Source: an uncultured Phocaeicola sp.
Lineage (GTDB): Bacteria; Bacteroidota; Bacteroidia; Bacteroidales; Bacteroidaceae
NCBI GenBank assembly: GCA_947626525.1
Contig: CANQSM010000031.1
Span: 1 to 34,900, forward strand
Reading direction: 5' to 3'
Length of the DNA: 34,900 nt
The notes under the pieces were generated by a model. It saw only the letters and a program-made list of their open reading frames with translations, was not told where the DNA came from and made no database searches. The position numbers and the translations under genes were made by a program. This document shows, piece by piece, positions 25,801 through 34,555 of the stretch (position 1 is its first letter; every line of letters starts with the position of its first letter).

Positions 25801-26101
25801 TAAACGTGCTTTATACGATCGTTGGCAACAACCTGGCGATCGAGCAATGTTTAAAAATATAGCGAATTCTGTAAATACACCTATTTCATCCCGGTTCGTT
25901 CAGAAAAACAACTCTTTGACATTGCAGACCATAACTGCCGGTTATGAGTTTTATGAATTTGCCCGTCAGATAGGAATCGAGTCTTTGCGGCTCTCAGCTT
26001 ATATGAATGATGTATTTTGGTTGACTTCTATTAAAAAAGAACGTGGTACGAATTATCCGTTTGCACGTAGTTTTACATTTGCTTTGTCATTTACTCTTTA
26101 A
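22823..26101 (+). CDS. SusC/RagA-family TonB-dependent outer membrane transporter with STN domain
   Basis: This 1092-residue protein is the outer-membrane pore of the uptake pair. A signal peptide (MSLFLCCCLLLPGLLYAQ, after a short basic start) leads to an STN domain at about 25-103 (VTLDLKEAPVKVFFDAIRKQ), the module that signals to FecR proteins. A carboxypeptidase-regulatory-like domain (about 110-190) and the SusC motif MEEIVVTG precede the plug (about 205-330, with DINIRGKSSV and PLFIVDGFE). A beta barrel runs to the end, which closes with aromatic residues (FARSFTFALSFTL). The length is normal. A run of nine G (23140-23148) lies between the STN and following domains; a one-base slip would stop the protein early. 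It imports a substrate captured by SusD, driven by TonB. Confidence 0.95.
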   Translation: MKEKRIMSLFLCCCLLLPGLLYAQSSRTVTLDLKEAPVKVFFDAIRKQTGLSFVYNTEQTETMKPITVSVQNEAVESVLRRVFTGTEFSYQIEENVVTIVKKNRQVGGGRILSGVVKDEEGTPLPGAAVYMKKNNSVHAVTDMDGNYTLKMPEEGGEVIFSYIGMKPFVLVVKRGGRSLVGNVTLQSDTKMEEIVVTGIVSKSKNSFTGSATTVTGEELRQVGVQNPLTSLSALDPAFNILTNDLYGSDPNHLPDINIRGKSSVIGMRDEAVNDPNQPLFIVDGFESTLEAVYNMDLNRIESMTILKDAASTAIYGAKAANGVVVVETVKPKAGRLRFSYNGSVAISKPDLSSYNLMNASEKLEFERLAGRYTVNSGNWSVDNEILYSDIYNKRKAEIASGVDTYWLSEPLRTGVNQKHRVYAEGGQGGFLFGIGVGYNGNRGVMKNSDRNSYEGNLDLIYRTNKLQFTNKFTATHTSTGEPIVDFSTYAAANPYYKKVDENGEVTPWLQNDDFAMAANPSYNASLNSRNENSTLLLSNYFIAEYTPVQTLKLRARFGLTHSNGDGERFISPLDTRYVSVDATKKGSFTSLDTKSTQYDGELTAIYAEVFGKHRFTFALDSKISESHQLSQGYNVIGFPEGDYTYPSFANGYPEGSTASYTETVSRNVSFLGTLNYAFDNRYLVDINYTSSGSSVFGSAKRFKDTWAVGLGWNIMNEKFFKEHIHGVSMLKLRASIGNPGNTSFDSAMSLTTYRFLYNSFSYFGNSTILNVLGNRNLKWQTTLDKNIGFDLTMLDDRLTVDFNYYDKRTDPLLISVYTVPSSGVSSWYTNLGLQRSKGVLATVSYYILRSLKDRLTWSVRGTLRHEKAELDGIDGHMDDLNNYGKSRDTKRYYNGADPDDIWAVRSAGIDPSNGRELFIKKDGTYTYDFSYDDEVVVGNSRSKIEGNLSSSFSYKGFSAGFTFGYKWGGKAFNSALYNKVENISGSQLNYNQDKRALYDRWQQPGDRAMFKNIANSVNTPISSRFVQKNNSLTLQTITAGYEFYEFARQIGIESLRLSAYMNDVFWLTSIKKERGTNYPFARSFTFALSFTL
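23140..23148 (+). repeat. G9 homopolymer tract inside susC
   Basis: Nine consecutive G residues encode V106-G107-G108-G109 at the linker after the STN domain. The reading frame is intact at nine. Tracts this long can slip during replication and switch a gene on and off. The tract is far longer than other G runs in the window. Confidence 0.7.
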
Positions 26102-26112
26102 AAAATAGATTC

Positions 26113-27624
26113 ATGAAACAATATAAATTGATTAGTTTGACAATCGTTTGGGGATTGGGAAGTTTGCTGATGGGGTGTTCTGACTGGTTGGACTATACGC
26201 CCAAGGACAAACAGACTTATGAACAGCAATTTGGGACAAAAGCGGGTTTCCATAATGCGATTAATGGTATCTATACGAATCTTAGTAGTAATAGTCTTTA
26301 TGGATATAACATGAGTTATGGACCGCTTGATTTTATGGGGTTGTTATATAATATTCCGTCTTCAAATGTTTCCCGTAGCGAATATAAATCAGCTACGTGG
26401 ACAGGCTCGTATGCGAGTTCTACATTTTCAAGTATCTGGAGTACGGCTTATGCTACCATCCTGAATGTGAATTTGGTGTTGCAGGCTGCGGATGAATATA
26501 AAGAATCTGTCTTGACTGAAAGAGAATACGACCTGATAAAAGGTGAGATGTTGGGAGTGCGCGCTTTCTTACATTTCGACATGCTCCGTTTATTTGGGCC
26601 GATTTATATTTCCAATCCGAGTAAATTGAGCATTCCATACAATACGGGAGTGGAGGCTTCACGACATGAGCGCATGCCGGCTGATGAATTGATAGAAAAG
26701 AATCTTCTACCCGATTTGGAGGCGGCGGAAAACCTTTTAAAAGAGGTCGACCCTGTGATAACGGACGGTGTTTTAAACTCTGATGGAGGACTGGAAGGTA
26801 ACTGGGAACGTTACCGCCAGTTGCGTATGAACTACTATGCGGTGATTCTGGTAAAGGCTCGTCTATACTTATGGATGGGTGAATATGAAAAAGCGTTGGC
26901 GGAAGCCAAGAAGATAACGGACAGCGATCTGGTAAAGGAACATTTCCCTTTTGTGGAACCATCGAAACTCTTGGCTAATAGCATCAATCCTGACCGTGTC
27001 TTCTCGACTGAGTGTTTGTTCGGATTTTATGATAGCGGCATGAAGGATATCTTTACGAATTACTTCAGTGGTTCCTTGGATGCCTCAATGTTACTTCAGC
27101 CTCGAAAAGGCTATATAGATATATTGTTTCCAAGTGTAGGAGATTATAGAAGGCAGTCTCAGTGGACAGGCTCTTCGGCTTCTTCCGGTAGCGAGTATGA
27201 TTTCATCAAATACAAAAGCTTTACAGCAAACAACTCCAATCCGGAATTTTGGGCTACTTTCTATGGCCTTATGCGCGTAAGTGAAGCGTATTACATAGCT
27301 TCGGAAAGTTTACTGATGCAAAATAATTTGGAGGGGGCTTGTGACTATCTTAATGTAATACTGAAAGCGCGCGGACTGACGGAACTGGAAGTTGGCAGCG
27401 TGAACAAGAACTTACTTTTGAAAGAAATCAAATATGAGTATTTGCGTGAGATGCGTGGGGAAGGCCAAATTTACTTCATGTTGAAACGTTTTAATCAGGC
27501 GTTTGGCATGTACACGTCGGGTGGCGACACGAGCCTGAATGGAGCGGAAGAGCCTTATTTCGACAGTTCCCCTTCTCCTGCTACCAGATATTCTGTACCA
27601 TTACCTTCAGACGAAATTAATTAA
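26113..27624 (+). CDS. SusD/RagB-family nutrient-binding outer membrane lipoprotein
   Basis: This 503-residue lipoprotein is the lid partner of the SusC pore. A lipoprotein signal ends at LLMGC with Cys22 as lipid anchor. The N-terminal SusD region (DYTPKDKQTYEQQFG, ISSLYN-like SLYGYNMSYG) and TPR helices (AYATILNVNLVL, EYDLIKGEMLGVRAFLHFDMLRLFGPIY) are typical, and the RagB/SusD C-terminal part includes KEIKYEYLREMRGEGQIYFMLKRFN. It starts 11 bp after susC. It captures ligand at the surface and closes over SusC during import. The substrate cannot be read from the sequence. Confidence 0.95.
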   Translation: MKQYKLISLTIVWGLGSLLMGCSDWLDYTPKDKQTYEQQFGTKAGFHNAINGIYTNLSSNSLYGYNMSYGPLDFMGLLYNIPSSNVSRSEYKSATWTGSYASSTFSSIWSTAYATILNVNLVLQAADEYKESVLTEREYDLIKGEMLGVRAFLHFDMLRLFGPIYISNPSKLSIPYNTGVEASRHERMPADELIEKNLLPDLEAAENLLKEVDPVITDGVLNSDGGLEGNWERYRQLRMNYYAVILVKARLYLWMGEYEKALAEAKKITDSDLVKEHFPFVEPSKLLANSINPDRVFSTECLFGFYDSGMKDIFTNYFSGSLDASMLLQPRKGYIDILFPSVGDYRRQSQWTGSSASSGSEYDFIKYKSFTANNSNPEFWATFYGLMRVSEAYYIASESLLMQNNLEGACDYLNVILKARGLTELEVGSVNKNLLLKEIKYEYLREMRGEGQIYFMLKRFNQAFGMYTSGGDTSLNGAEEPYFDSSPSPATRYSVPLPSDEIN

Positions 27625-27633
27625 AGAAATGTT

Positions 27634-28467
27634 ATGAAAAAGTTTATATATACATGTTTGGCCTTTACAGCAATCTTGTTTGGGGCTTGTTCAGAGGAGA
27701 CTGTTTCTCTGTATGATGGATGTAAGGCAGGTTTGTTCATTCAGGAAATCAATACGACTGATATGTATGGAAACCCTCGCTCTTATAGGGATTCAACTTC
27801 TTTTTCTTTCGCATCGGTGAATGAGGCGTATAAGGATTATGACCTCCGTTTCATTGTGCGTACGATGGGAAATACCGTTAACGAGGCACGGCCATATAAA
27901 ATTGCGATAGAAGAGGGAACTACCGCTGTAGAGGGCGTGGATTTCGACTTGAGCCGGAACGACTTTATCGTCCACGCCAATAACAGTACTGATACGGTGT
28001 GGGTACGGCTGATACGTACAAACACGTTACGAACGACAACTTTGCGCATTAAATTGGGTTTGGTGGCAAATGAATATTTCGATCTCCCGATTGACTATTA
28101 CAAAAATTCCGCTTCGTGGTCGGAAGACGGTACACGGAACAGTGCGACTTCTTACATCATCCGTTTCAGTGAAATATACACGGAGCCTTTTTATTGGGAA
28201 TCGTTCGGTGGAGACTATTTCGGGAAATTTACGATCAATCGTTATCTTGAACTGAACAAAGTGATGGGGTGGACTGTAAACGACTGGAGCAACGCAGGTT
28301 CGAGCGGTTCGAAAGTGGCGTTGGGCAAATTTGATTTTGCTGCTCGCGTTTTCCAGAAGCATCTGCAGAAGATGGCGGATGCGGGTACTCCCGTGTTGGA
28401 TGATGACGGTTCGTACATTCAATTGCCGGCAAAATATGCCGTTGACTATTCACAATATGGTGTCTAA
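27634..28467 (+). CDS. DUF4843 domain-containing lipoprotein
   Basis: The 277-residue protein has a lipoprotein signal (MKKFIYTCLAFTAILFGAC, Cys19) and a beta-rich body, with SLYDGCKAGLFIQEINT then an immunoglobulin-like region around RFIVRTMGNTVNEARPYKIAIEEGTTAVEGVDF, matching the DUF4843 pattern in Bacteroidota. Proteins of this family are regularly the third gene of SusCD loci without glycan-degrading enzymes. It is 9 bp after susD and shares one base with the next gene. It should sit in the outer membrane as an accessory subunit of the SusCD complex, but this is inferred from context. Confidence 0.85.
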   Translation: MKKFIYTCLAFTAILFGACSEETVSLYDGCKAGLFIQEINTTDMYGNPRSYRDSTSFSFASVNEAYKDYDLRFIVRTMGNTVNEARPYKIAIEEGTTAVEGVDFDLSRNDFIVHANNSTDTVWVRLIRTNTLRTTTLRIKLGLVANEYFDLPIDYYKNSASWSEDGTRNSATSYIIRFSEIYTEPFYWESFGGDYFGKFTINRYLELNKVMGWTVNDWSNAGSSGSKVALGKFDFAARVFQKHLQKMADAGTPVLDDDGSYIQLPAKYAVDYSQYGV

Positions 28468-30080
28468 TGAATAAAAAATGGAAGGATATGAGAATTATAA
28501 ATAAATATTGGGTAATGCTGGCATGTGGATTTTTGGGAGTGTCATGCTATGAAGATAAGGGAAATTATGATTATGCGGAAATAGAGACAATAGAAATCAC
28601 ATTGCCCCAAAATATTGCGGTCATGTCTCGTGCTGAGAACATAGTGTTTGAACCAAAAGTCGTTTCTTCTGTCGTGGGAGAACTGACAGCGGACAATAGC
28701 AACTATGAATACGGCTGTAAAATCAATTACAGTCATTTGAATGAGGAAAATAGAACCGAGCTGTGGGTAGACATTGACCCTGAAAAGGAAAAGAGGATAG
28801 ATTATTTTGCCGACTTTCCCGCAGGAAGCTATGCCATTTGGTATTGGGTGACGAATAAGGAAACAGGAATAACCACAAGTGCCAAAGGCCGTGTGAATGT
28901 AATTTCTACTACGTCCGAAGGCTGGATGGTGCTTAGTAATATAGGGGAAGACAAGAAAGCTCGTCTGGATATCATATCAAGGGATTCGAAAGGCAATGCG
29001 ATAGTGGCTTATGGTGTAATGGGAGATAAATCCCCGGATATTAGGGAAGCTACCCAGATTGTCATGAATCCGAGTATGTATTATGGAGGCGAGTCTATTT
29101 TCTTGTTGAGCCGGACGGGAGGTTACAGATTGAATGTAAGTTCTTTGACGACTCAGGAGAGCGATAACATGAAACTGACAGACTTTATCCTTTCGTCTAC
29201 TGAGGGTGAACCTGTCGCTCTCACAATCATTAATTCGGGAAATGTTGCTGGACCTACATCCCGGTTCTGTGTAACGAGTGTCGGCAATGCGTACGCCATT
29301 CGTAGCAGCACCTCCGGATCTTCTTTTGAGACGGCTTTGAATACGGATGTTGGCGGTAACGATCCTACCTATCAGGTTGCTCCGGCTGCGGGAACAAGTC
29401 TTGAACGGCCGGGAAACTCTGCGTGTGCGTTGCTGTATGACATTACAAACAAACGCTTTGTCGGATGGAATTTTTATGCGACGGATAATAATGTATTGTT
29501 CTCGTTGGTTAATCCGGATGACGTTACCAAGAAGTTTGATTACACAACGGGCATGACATTTGTTGACATGGTAAGCACCCGCTTTTCCCGTGGATTAGTG
29601 TATACCATCCTGCAGGATAGCCACAACCAACGTCATGTGTACGGCATCAACCTGTCAGGTAGCAGATTTACGCAAGAGTCCCTTTACAGTAATATTTCAA
29701 GCGAACACTTCAATGATGCGAAGGATTATGCGTTTCATTCGCAGTATCCTTTCATGTTCTATTGCTATGACAATAAAGTTTATTCGTATAATTTGGGTAC
29801 AGGAACGTTGAACGAGACCTTGACATTGCCTGCCGGTGAAAAAACTACGATGCTGAAATTTAATCTGTTTATGAATATGCAGCTTAGTTATCTGGCGGAT
29901 CACAGTGATGAGTTCCTGTCTAAACAATTCGATTTGATTGTCGCTTCTACTACGGGTGAAGAGAATGGCGGTATTGTCCGCTTTTATACGATTGATTCTT
30001 CCGGTAAAATGACTTTGAAAGAAGAGTATAAGGGCTTTGGCGATGTGGTGGATGTAACGTATCGTGAAGTAAGAGGATAA
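28467..30080 (+). CDS. PKD-like family lipoprotein
   Basis: The 537-residue lipoprotein has a signal ending LGVSC with Cys27; the start at 28467 is favoured because it overlaps the previous stop (TAATG), although an internal ATG at 28488 also gives a good signal. Right after the lipid anchor comes CYEDKGNYDYAEIETIEI, the hallmark of the Bacteroidota PKD-like lipoproteins, followed by an Ig/PKD-like segment (GRVNVISTTSEGWMVLSN) and a long beta-propeller-like region. It is the last gene of the operon. It may be a surface-exposed binding subunit; no ligand can be named. Confidence 0.85.
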   Translation: MNKKWKDMRIINKYWVMLACGFLGVSCYEDKGNYDYAEIETIEITLPQNIAVMSRAENIVFEPKVVSSVVGELTADNSNYEYGCKINYSHLNEENRTELWVDIDPEKEKRIDYFADFPAGSYAIWYWVTNKETGITTSAKGRVNVISTTSEGWMVLSNIGEDKKARLDIISRDSKGNAIVAYGVMGDKSPDIREATQIVMNPSMYYGGESIFLLSRTGGYRLNVSSLTTQESDNMKLTDFILSSTEGEPVALTIINSGNVAGPTSRFCVTSVGNAYAIRSSTSGSSFETALNTDVGGNDPTYQVAPAAGTSLERPGNSACALLYDITNKRFVGWNFYATDNNVLFSLVNPDDVTKKFDYTTGMTFVDMVSTRFSRGLVYTILQDSHNQRHVYGINLSGSRFTQESLYSNISSEHFNDAKDYAFHSQYPFMFYCYDNKVYSYNLGTGTLNETLTLPAGEKTTMLKFNLFMNMQLSYLADHSDEFLSKQFDLIVASTTGEENGGIVRFYTIDSSGKMTLKEEYKGFGDVVDVTYREVRG

Positions 30081-30311
30081 ACAAGTGGATCATTATGTTG
30101 CAGAATGTGGAATTCGTTCCGCATTCTGCCGTTGAATTACGTTAATAGCGAAGTGCTTCCCTATTTCGTTTATGATTTTTCACAGCATAAAAAGACAGGG
30201 TGTGCCATTCACTTTAATGGACTCATATCTCGAATGCCATTCCAAATAGAAACTGCATGTATGGTGGATCTCAATGCTGGAATTACGGTGGTGAGAGGTC
30301 GGGATACGAAA
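30081..30311. other. Intergenic stretch after the SusCD operon
   Basis: It has no credible gene. A 76-codon plus-strand frame (30105-30335) runs through it and into the terminator stem, and shows no domain or ribosome-binding context that I trust. It may be remnants of a lost gene. Confidence 0.5.
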
Positions 30312-30350
30312 GTAGGAGATAAATACCAGTCATAAGTATTTATCTCCTAC
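30312..30350. terminator. Bidirectional 14-bp terminator hairpin
   Basis: GTAGGAGATAAATA (30312-30325) pairs perfectly with TATTTATCTCCTAC (30337-30350) around an 11-base loop. It lies between the convergent ends of the SusCD operon and alaS (stop at 30374), where it can end both transcripts. T runs are weak on both sides. Confidence 0.6.
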
Positions 30351-30373
30351 TCGATTATAATTTGGTGTATGCT

Positions 30374-32992
30374 TTATAGTCCGGCTAATTCAATGACTTT
30401 ATCCACAGCTGCGGGCAGCCCGTCTGTCTTCTTTCCACCGGCTGTGGCGAAGTGAGGTTGTCCGCCGCCACCTCCCTGAATCAGTTTGGCGGCTTCTTTC
30501 ACCAAGACACCTGCTTTCAGACCACCTTCAACTAAATTATCGCTGAGCATGACTGTCAGCATGGGGCGGTCGTTCTCAACCGAGCCGACAACAAACAGCA
30601 GATTCTCTGCGATTTCTCCTCGTAACTGGAAGGCGATGTTCTTGACAGAATTGGCCGGTAACGGCAGAACTGCCTGAATAACGGTTAATCCGTTCAGCTC
30701 TTTGGCAGAGGATTTTAACCACTCTTTTGCGGAAGCTTCCTTTTCCTTGGCAAACTCTTCAACCTGCTTCTTCAGACCTGCGTTCTCTTCAATGTATTTG
30801 TGGATGGCCACCTTTAAATCCGGAGCGTTGTTGAACAGGGCTTTCAAATCATTGAGCGTATCGTGAATGGTATCCATCATTTCTTCTACTTTCGCTCCGG
30901 TAATGGCTTCGATACGGCGTACACCGGCAGCTACGGAACTTTCGGAGATAATGCGGACCATACCGATTTTTCCGGTAGATGCAACGTGCGTTCCGCCACA
31001 AAACTCGATAGAGCTTCCAAACTGTACGACACGTACTTCATCACCGTATTTTTCGCCAAATAAGGCAATCGCTCCTAATTCTTTTGCTTTCTCAATAGGA
31101 ACGCAACGATGGTCGATCAACGGAATGTCTTCGCGGATTTTTGCATTGACGAGATGTTCCACCTCACGAATTTGCTCGTCGGTTACTTTTTGGAAATGTG
31201 AGAAGTCGAAACGTAAGGAATCCGGAGTAACCAATGAACCTTTTTGTTCTACGTGGGTTCCCAATACGGTGCGTAACGCTTCGTCCAACAAGTGGGTACA
31301 AGAGTGGTTGGCTGCGCAAGCTGCCCGTTTATCGGTGTCCACACAGGCCATCATAGGTACGTCAAGATGTTCTGGTAATTTCTTGGTAATATGGATAGGA
31401 AGGTTATTCTCTTTCTTGGTATCGATGATTTCAATCGTTTCAAATTCACTCACGATGACTCCCGTATCACCTACCTGACCTCCGCTTTCTGCATAGAACG
31501 GGGTCTTGTCGAGCACGAGTTGAAACAGGGCCTGATTTTTTTGCTTAATCTGGCGGTAACGCAGAATGGAAGTTTCGTATTCAGTATAATCATAACCTAC
31601 AAATTCTGTTTCTCCTTCTTTCAGAACTATCCAGTCTCCGGTTTCTATTGCGGCGGCATTACGTGCGCGTTGTTTTTGTTTTTGCATTTCTGCGTCAAAC
31701 TCGTTCGTATCCACAGTCAGACCATTTTCACGGAGTATTAGCTCTGTAAGATCGAGCGGGAAACCGAACGTATCATATAAAGTGAAAGCGTTTGCGCCGC
31801 TGATGATGGTTTTCCCGTCGGTTTTAGCTTCGGCCATGGTTTTATCCAGTAAGCGGATTCCTGTTTCCAATGTGCGGAGGAATGCCTCTTCTTCTTCTTT
31901 TATGACTTTCTCGATAAGGCTTTTTTGTGCCTTTAGTTCTGGGTAAGCTTCTCCCATGTTGTCTATGAGTACAGGGAGCAATCGATACATGAATGCTTGT
32001 TTTTGGTTTAGGAATGTATAGGCATACCGTACGGCGCGGCGCAGGATACGGCGGATGACATATCCGGCTTTGGCATTGGACGGTAATTGCCCGTCGGTAA
32101 TGGAGAAAGCGATGGTACGTATATGATCTGCAATGACGCGCATGGCTACATCCGTTTGAGCGTTGTCTCCGTAATGTACGCCTGCCAAGTCTCCTATCAC
32201 TTTGATGATGGGTTGGAAGACATCCGTATCGTAATTGGACGTTTTGCCTTGCATGGCCATGCATAACCGTTCGAATCCCATACCCGTGTCGATGACTTTG
32301 GCGGGAAGGGGCTCCAGACTGCCATTGGCTTTGCGGTTGTACTGCATGAATACCAGGTTCCAGATTTCAATCACTTGGGGATGGTCGTGGTTAACCAAAT
32401 CGCGTCCGTTGAGTTTCGCTTGTTCTTCTGCCGGGCGCAAATCGATATGTATTTCGGAGCACGGGCCGCAAGGACCCGTATCTCCCATTTCCCAAAAGTT
32501 ATCGTGCTTGTTACCATTGATGATGTGTTCTTTAGGCAGAAACTGTTCCCAATACGAAGCTGCTTCATTGTCGCGTTCCAATCCCTCTTCGGCGCTTCCT
32601 TCAAATACGGTAGCGTACAGGTTGGCAGGATTTAGTTTCAATACCTCTACCAAATATTCCCATGCCCAGTTGATAGCCTCTTTTTTGAAATAATCTCCGA
32701 AAGACCAGTTCCCTAACATTTCGAACATGGTGTGATGATACGTGTCGTGTCCTACTTCTTCCAAGTCATTATGCTTTCCGCTTACACGCAGGCATTTCTG
32801 TGAGTCGGCTACACGTTTGCTCTTTGTGGGATGGTTTCCCAGAATGATATCTTTGAATTGGTTCATGCCCGCGTTGGTAAACATTAGCGTGGGGTCATCT
32901 TTAATTACCATTGGAGCTGAAGGCACAATCAGGTGACCTTTAGACTCGAAAAAACTTTTAAACGATTCTCTGATTTCGTTAGCGGTCAACAT
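30374..32992 (-). CDS. alaS: Alanyl-tRNA synthetase
   Basis: AlaS charges tRNA-Ala and edits mischarged Ser and Gly. All 872 residues are present. The class II catalytic domain occupies the N-terminal half ([43 protein letters not shown]). The tRNA-recognition domain follows. The editing domain has HSCTH (H563 and H567) and CGGTH (C665 and H669), the zinc ligands, and the C-terminal DHHA1-like segment ends in [16 protein letters not shown]. It is monocistronic, with a -7 element at 33031-33038, and converges with the SusCD operon. No defect is seen. Confidence 0.98.
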   Translation of the reverse strand: MLTANEIRESFKSFFESKGHLIVPSAPMVIKDDPTLMFTNAGMNQFKDIILGNHPTKSKRVADSQKCLRVSGKHNDLEEVGHDTYHHTMFEMLGNWSFGDYFKKEAINWAWEYLVEVLKLNPANLYATVFEGSAEEGLERDNEAASYWEQFLPKEHIINGNKHDNFWEMGDTGPCGPCSEIHIDLRPAEEQAKLNGRDLVNHDHPQVIEIWNLVFMQYNRKANGSLEPLPAKVIDTGMGFERLCMAMQGKTSNYDTDVFQPIIKVIGDLAGVHYGDNAQTDVAMRVIADHIRTIAFSITDGQLPSNAKAGYVIRRILRRAVRYAYTFLNQKQAFMYRLLPVLIDNMGEAYPELKAQKSLIEKVIKEEEEAFLRTLETGIRLLDKTMAEAKTDGKTIISGANAFTLYDTFGFPLDLTELILRENGLTVDTNEFDAEMQKQKQRARNAAAIETGDWIVLKEGETEFVGYDYTEYETSILRYRQIKQKNQALFQLVLDKTPFYAESGGQVGDTGVIVSEFETIEIIDTKKENNLPIHITKKLPEHLDVPMMACVDTDKRAACAANHSCTHLLDEALRTVLGTHVEQKGSLVTPDSLRFDFSHFQKVTDEQIREVEHLVNAKIREDIPLIDHRCVPIEKAKELGAIALFGEKYGDEVRVVQFGSSIEFCGGTHVASTGKIGMVRIISESSVAAGVRRIEAITGAKVEEMMDTIHDTLNDLKALFNNAPDLKVAIHKYIEENAGLKKQVEEFAKEKEASAKEWLKSSAKELNGLTVIQAVLPLPANSVKNIAFQLRGEIAENLLFVVGSVENDRPMLTVMLSDNLVEGGLKAGVLVKEAAKLIQGGGGGQPHFATAGGKKTDGLPAAVDKVIELAGL

Positions 32993-33026
32993 ACTTTTGT
33001 TATCAAGTTAATATTCTAAAAAAGGA

Positions 33027-33057
33027 TTTGCAAAGATAGTGGGTTTTATTATTTTTG
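33027..33057 (+). promoter_or_regulatory. Promoter of the M23 peptidase gene
   Basis: TTTG at 33027-33030 and TATTTTTG at 33050-33057 are separated by 19 bp, an exact match to the Bacteroidota housekeeping consensus. It lies 63 bp upstream of the ATG at 33120 and overlaps the divergent alaS promoter. Confidence 0.75.
33031..33038 (-). promoter_or_regulatory. -7 promoter element of alaS
   Basis: TATCTTTG on the minus strand matches TAnnTTTG and lies 39 bp upstream of the alaS ATG. It falls between the -33 and -7 of the divergent M23 peptidase promoter, so the two may compete for RNA polymerase. Confidence 0.65.
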
Positions 33058-33119
33058 CCTCAATTATTATGTGAAATCTTCTTGTATCGGGCACTAAAAC
33101 TAATTCTTGAAAGCGGGGA

Positions 33120-34088
33120 ATGCGAAAAGTTTACTACATATACAATCCTAAAACACGAACTTACGACCGTATTTATCCCACTGTCCGCCAACGCGCGTTG
33201 AGTATATTGCGCCGCCTTTTTGTAGGTATGGGGCTGGGAGCGGGAAGTTTCCTGGTCTTGTTTTTGTTGTTTGGATCACCTTCTGAAAGGGAATTACGGA
33301 TAGAAAATTCGCGTATGCAGGCGCAGTATAATGTACTTTCACGCCGGTTGGACCAGGCGCTTGCTGTCTTGCGGGATATTCAGCAGCGTGATGACAATCT
33401 ATATCGTGTGGTCTTGCAGGCTGACCCTGTTTCAGATGCCATTCGTCAGGGTGGATATGGTGGGACAAACCGTTATGAGCAATTGATGAATATGGCTAAT
33501 GCCGATTTGGTTGTCAATACGACACAGAAAATGGATGTGTTAGCCAAACAGCTTTATATCCAGTCTAAGTCGTTTGATGAAGTGGTGGATTTGTGTAAAA
33601 GCCATGATGAGATGCTAAAGTGTATTCCGGCGATACAGCCTGTTTCCAACAAAGATTTAAAGCGGACAGCTTCCGGCTATGGTGTGCGAATAGATCCGAT
33701 CTACAAGACTAGCAAGTTTCATAGTGGTATGGACTTTTCAGCCAATACGGGAACTCCTGTCTATGTCACCGGAGATGGAGTTGTGGTTTCGGCTGGCTGG
33801 GAAACGGGGTATGGAAAATGTGTTGAAATCAATCATGGCTTTGGCTATCGGACCCGTTATGCGCATTTGAGTGCGATGGATGTGAGAAAGGGACAGAAAG
33901 TAGTACGGGGAGAGGTGATTGGGAAAGTGGGAAGCACGGGAAAAAGTACCGGACCGCATTTACATTATGAAGTGGTGGTGAAAGGGCAGAAAGTAAATCC
34001 GGTCAACTATTATTTTATGGATTTGAGCGCGGAAGAATATGATAAGATGGTTCAAATGGCGACTAACCATGGAAAAGTATATGATTGA
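33120..34088 (+). CDS. Membrane-anchored M23 family peptidoglycan metallopeptidase
   Basis: The 322-residue protein has a short cytoplasmic start, one membrane helix (about 33-52), a coiled-coil segment rich in RMQAQYNVLSRRLDQALAVLRD (about 55-95), and a C-terminal LytM/M23 domain. The zinc-binding signature is complete: HSGMD with H201 and D205, and HLHYE with H280 and H282. It resembles the Bacteroidota coiled-coil M23 peptidases that cut peptide bridges or activate amidases at the cell wall. The MerR-type regulator starts 18 bp after its stop and may be cotranscribed. It has an exact housekeeping promoter (33027-33057). Confidence 0.93.
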   Translation: MRKVYYIYNPKTRTYDRIYPTVRQRALSILRRLFVGMGLGAGSFLVLFLLFGSPSERELRIENSRMQAQYNVLSRRLDQALAVLRDIQQRDDNLYRVVLQADPVSDAIRQGGYGGTNRYEQLMNMANADLVVNTTQKMDVLAKQLYIQSKSFDEVVDLCKSHDEMLKCIPAIQPVSNKDLKRTASGYGVRIDPIYKTSKFHSGMDFSANTGTPVYVTGDGVVVSAGWETGYGKCVEINHGFGYRTRYAHLSAMDVRKGQKVVRGEVIGKVGSTGKSTGPHLHYEVVVKGQKVNPVNYYFMDLSAEEYDKMVQMATNHGKVYD

Positions 34089-34106
34089 TTAAAAGGCGGA
34101 ACGATT

Positions 34107-34460
34107 ATGGCGTATAAGGCGGATAAAGAGTTGAAGTTGTATTATTCGATAGGTGAAGTGGCCGAAATCTTTGGGGTGACGGAGATATTGTTGCGTTATT
34201 GGGAGAAGGAATTTCCTGCAATGATAGCTCCACGGAGAATAGGACGGAATATCCGGCAATATACTAAGGAGGATATCGGGAACATACGTTTGGTTTATCA
34301 TTTGGTGAAGGAGAAGGGGATGACTTTGCAAGGCGCGCGTCAGCTGTTGAAAGACAATAAGGCGGCAACTGTCCAGACTATGGAAGTAATCAATCGTTTG
34401 AAAGAAATTCGTGAAGAGCTTGTCAGTATTAAGAACGAAATAGATCAGGCGGTGTATTGA
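34107..34460 (+). CDS. MerR-family transcriptional regulator
   Basis: The 117 residues are a MerR-type winged helix: LYYSIGEVAEIFGVTEILLRYWEKEF (about 11-36) is the helix-turn-helix with its wing (PRRIGRNIRQYTKEDI), followed by a coiled-coil dimer helix (LKDNKAATVQTMEVINRL). There is no added sensor domain or cysteine effector site, so this is the short form common in Bacteroidota. It lies 18 bp downstream of the M23 peptidase gene and is probably in the same operon. Targets unknown. Confidence 0.93.
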   Translation: MAYKADKELKLYYSIGEVAEIFGVTEILLRYWEKEFPAMIAPRRIGRNIRQYTKEDIGNIRLVYHLVKEKGMTLQGARQLLKDNKAATVQTMEVINRLKEIREELVSIKNEIDQAVY

Positions 34461-34555
34461 CACGAAATATTTACATCGTTTTACATTAGGCTTACATTTC
34501 GTCGAACCCGCGTCATATTAAAGACATAGAGGAGTTACACAGTCATGACAGTAAG

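Noticed and set aside
30105..30335. 76-codon plus-strand frame after the uptake operon
   Set aside because: It runs into the terminator stem and shows no domain or ribosome-binding site.
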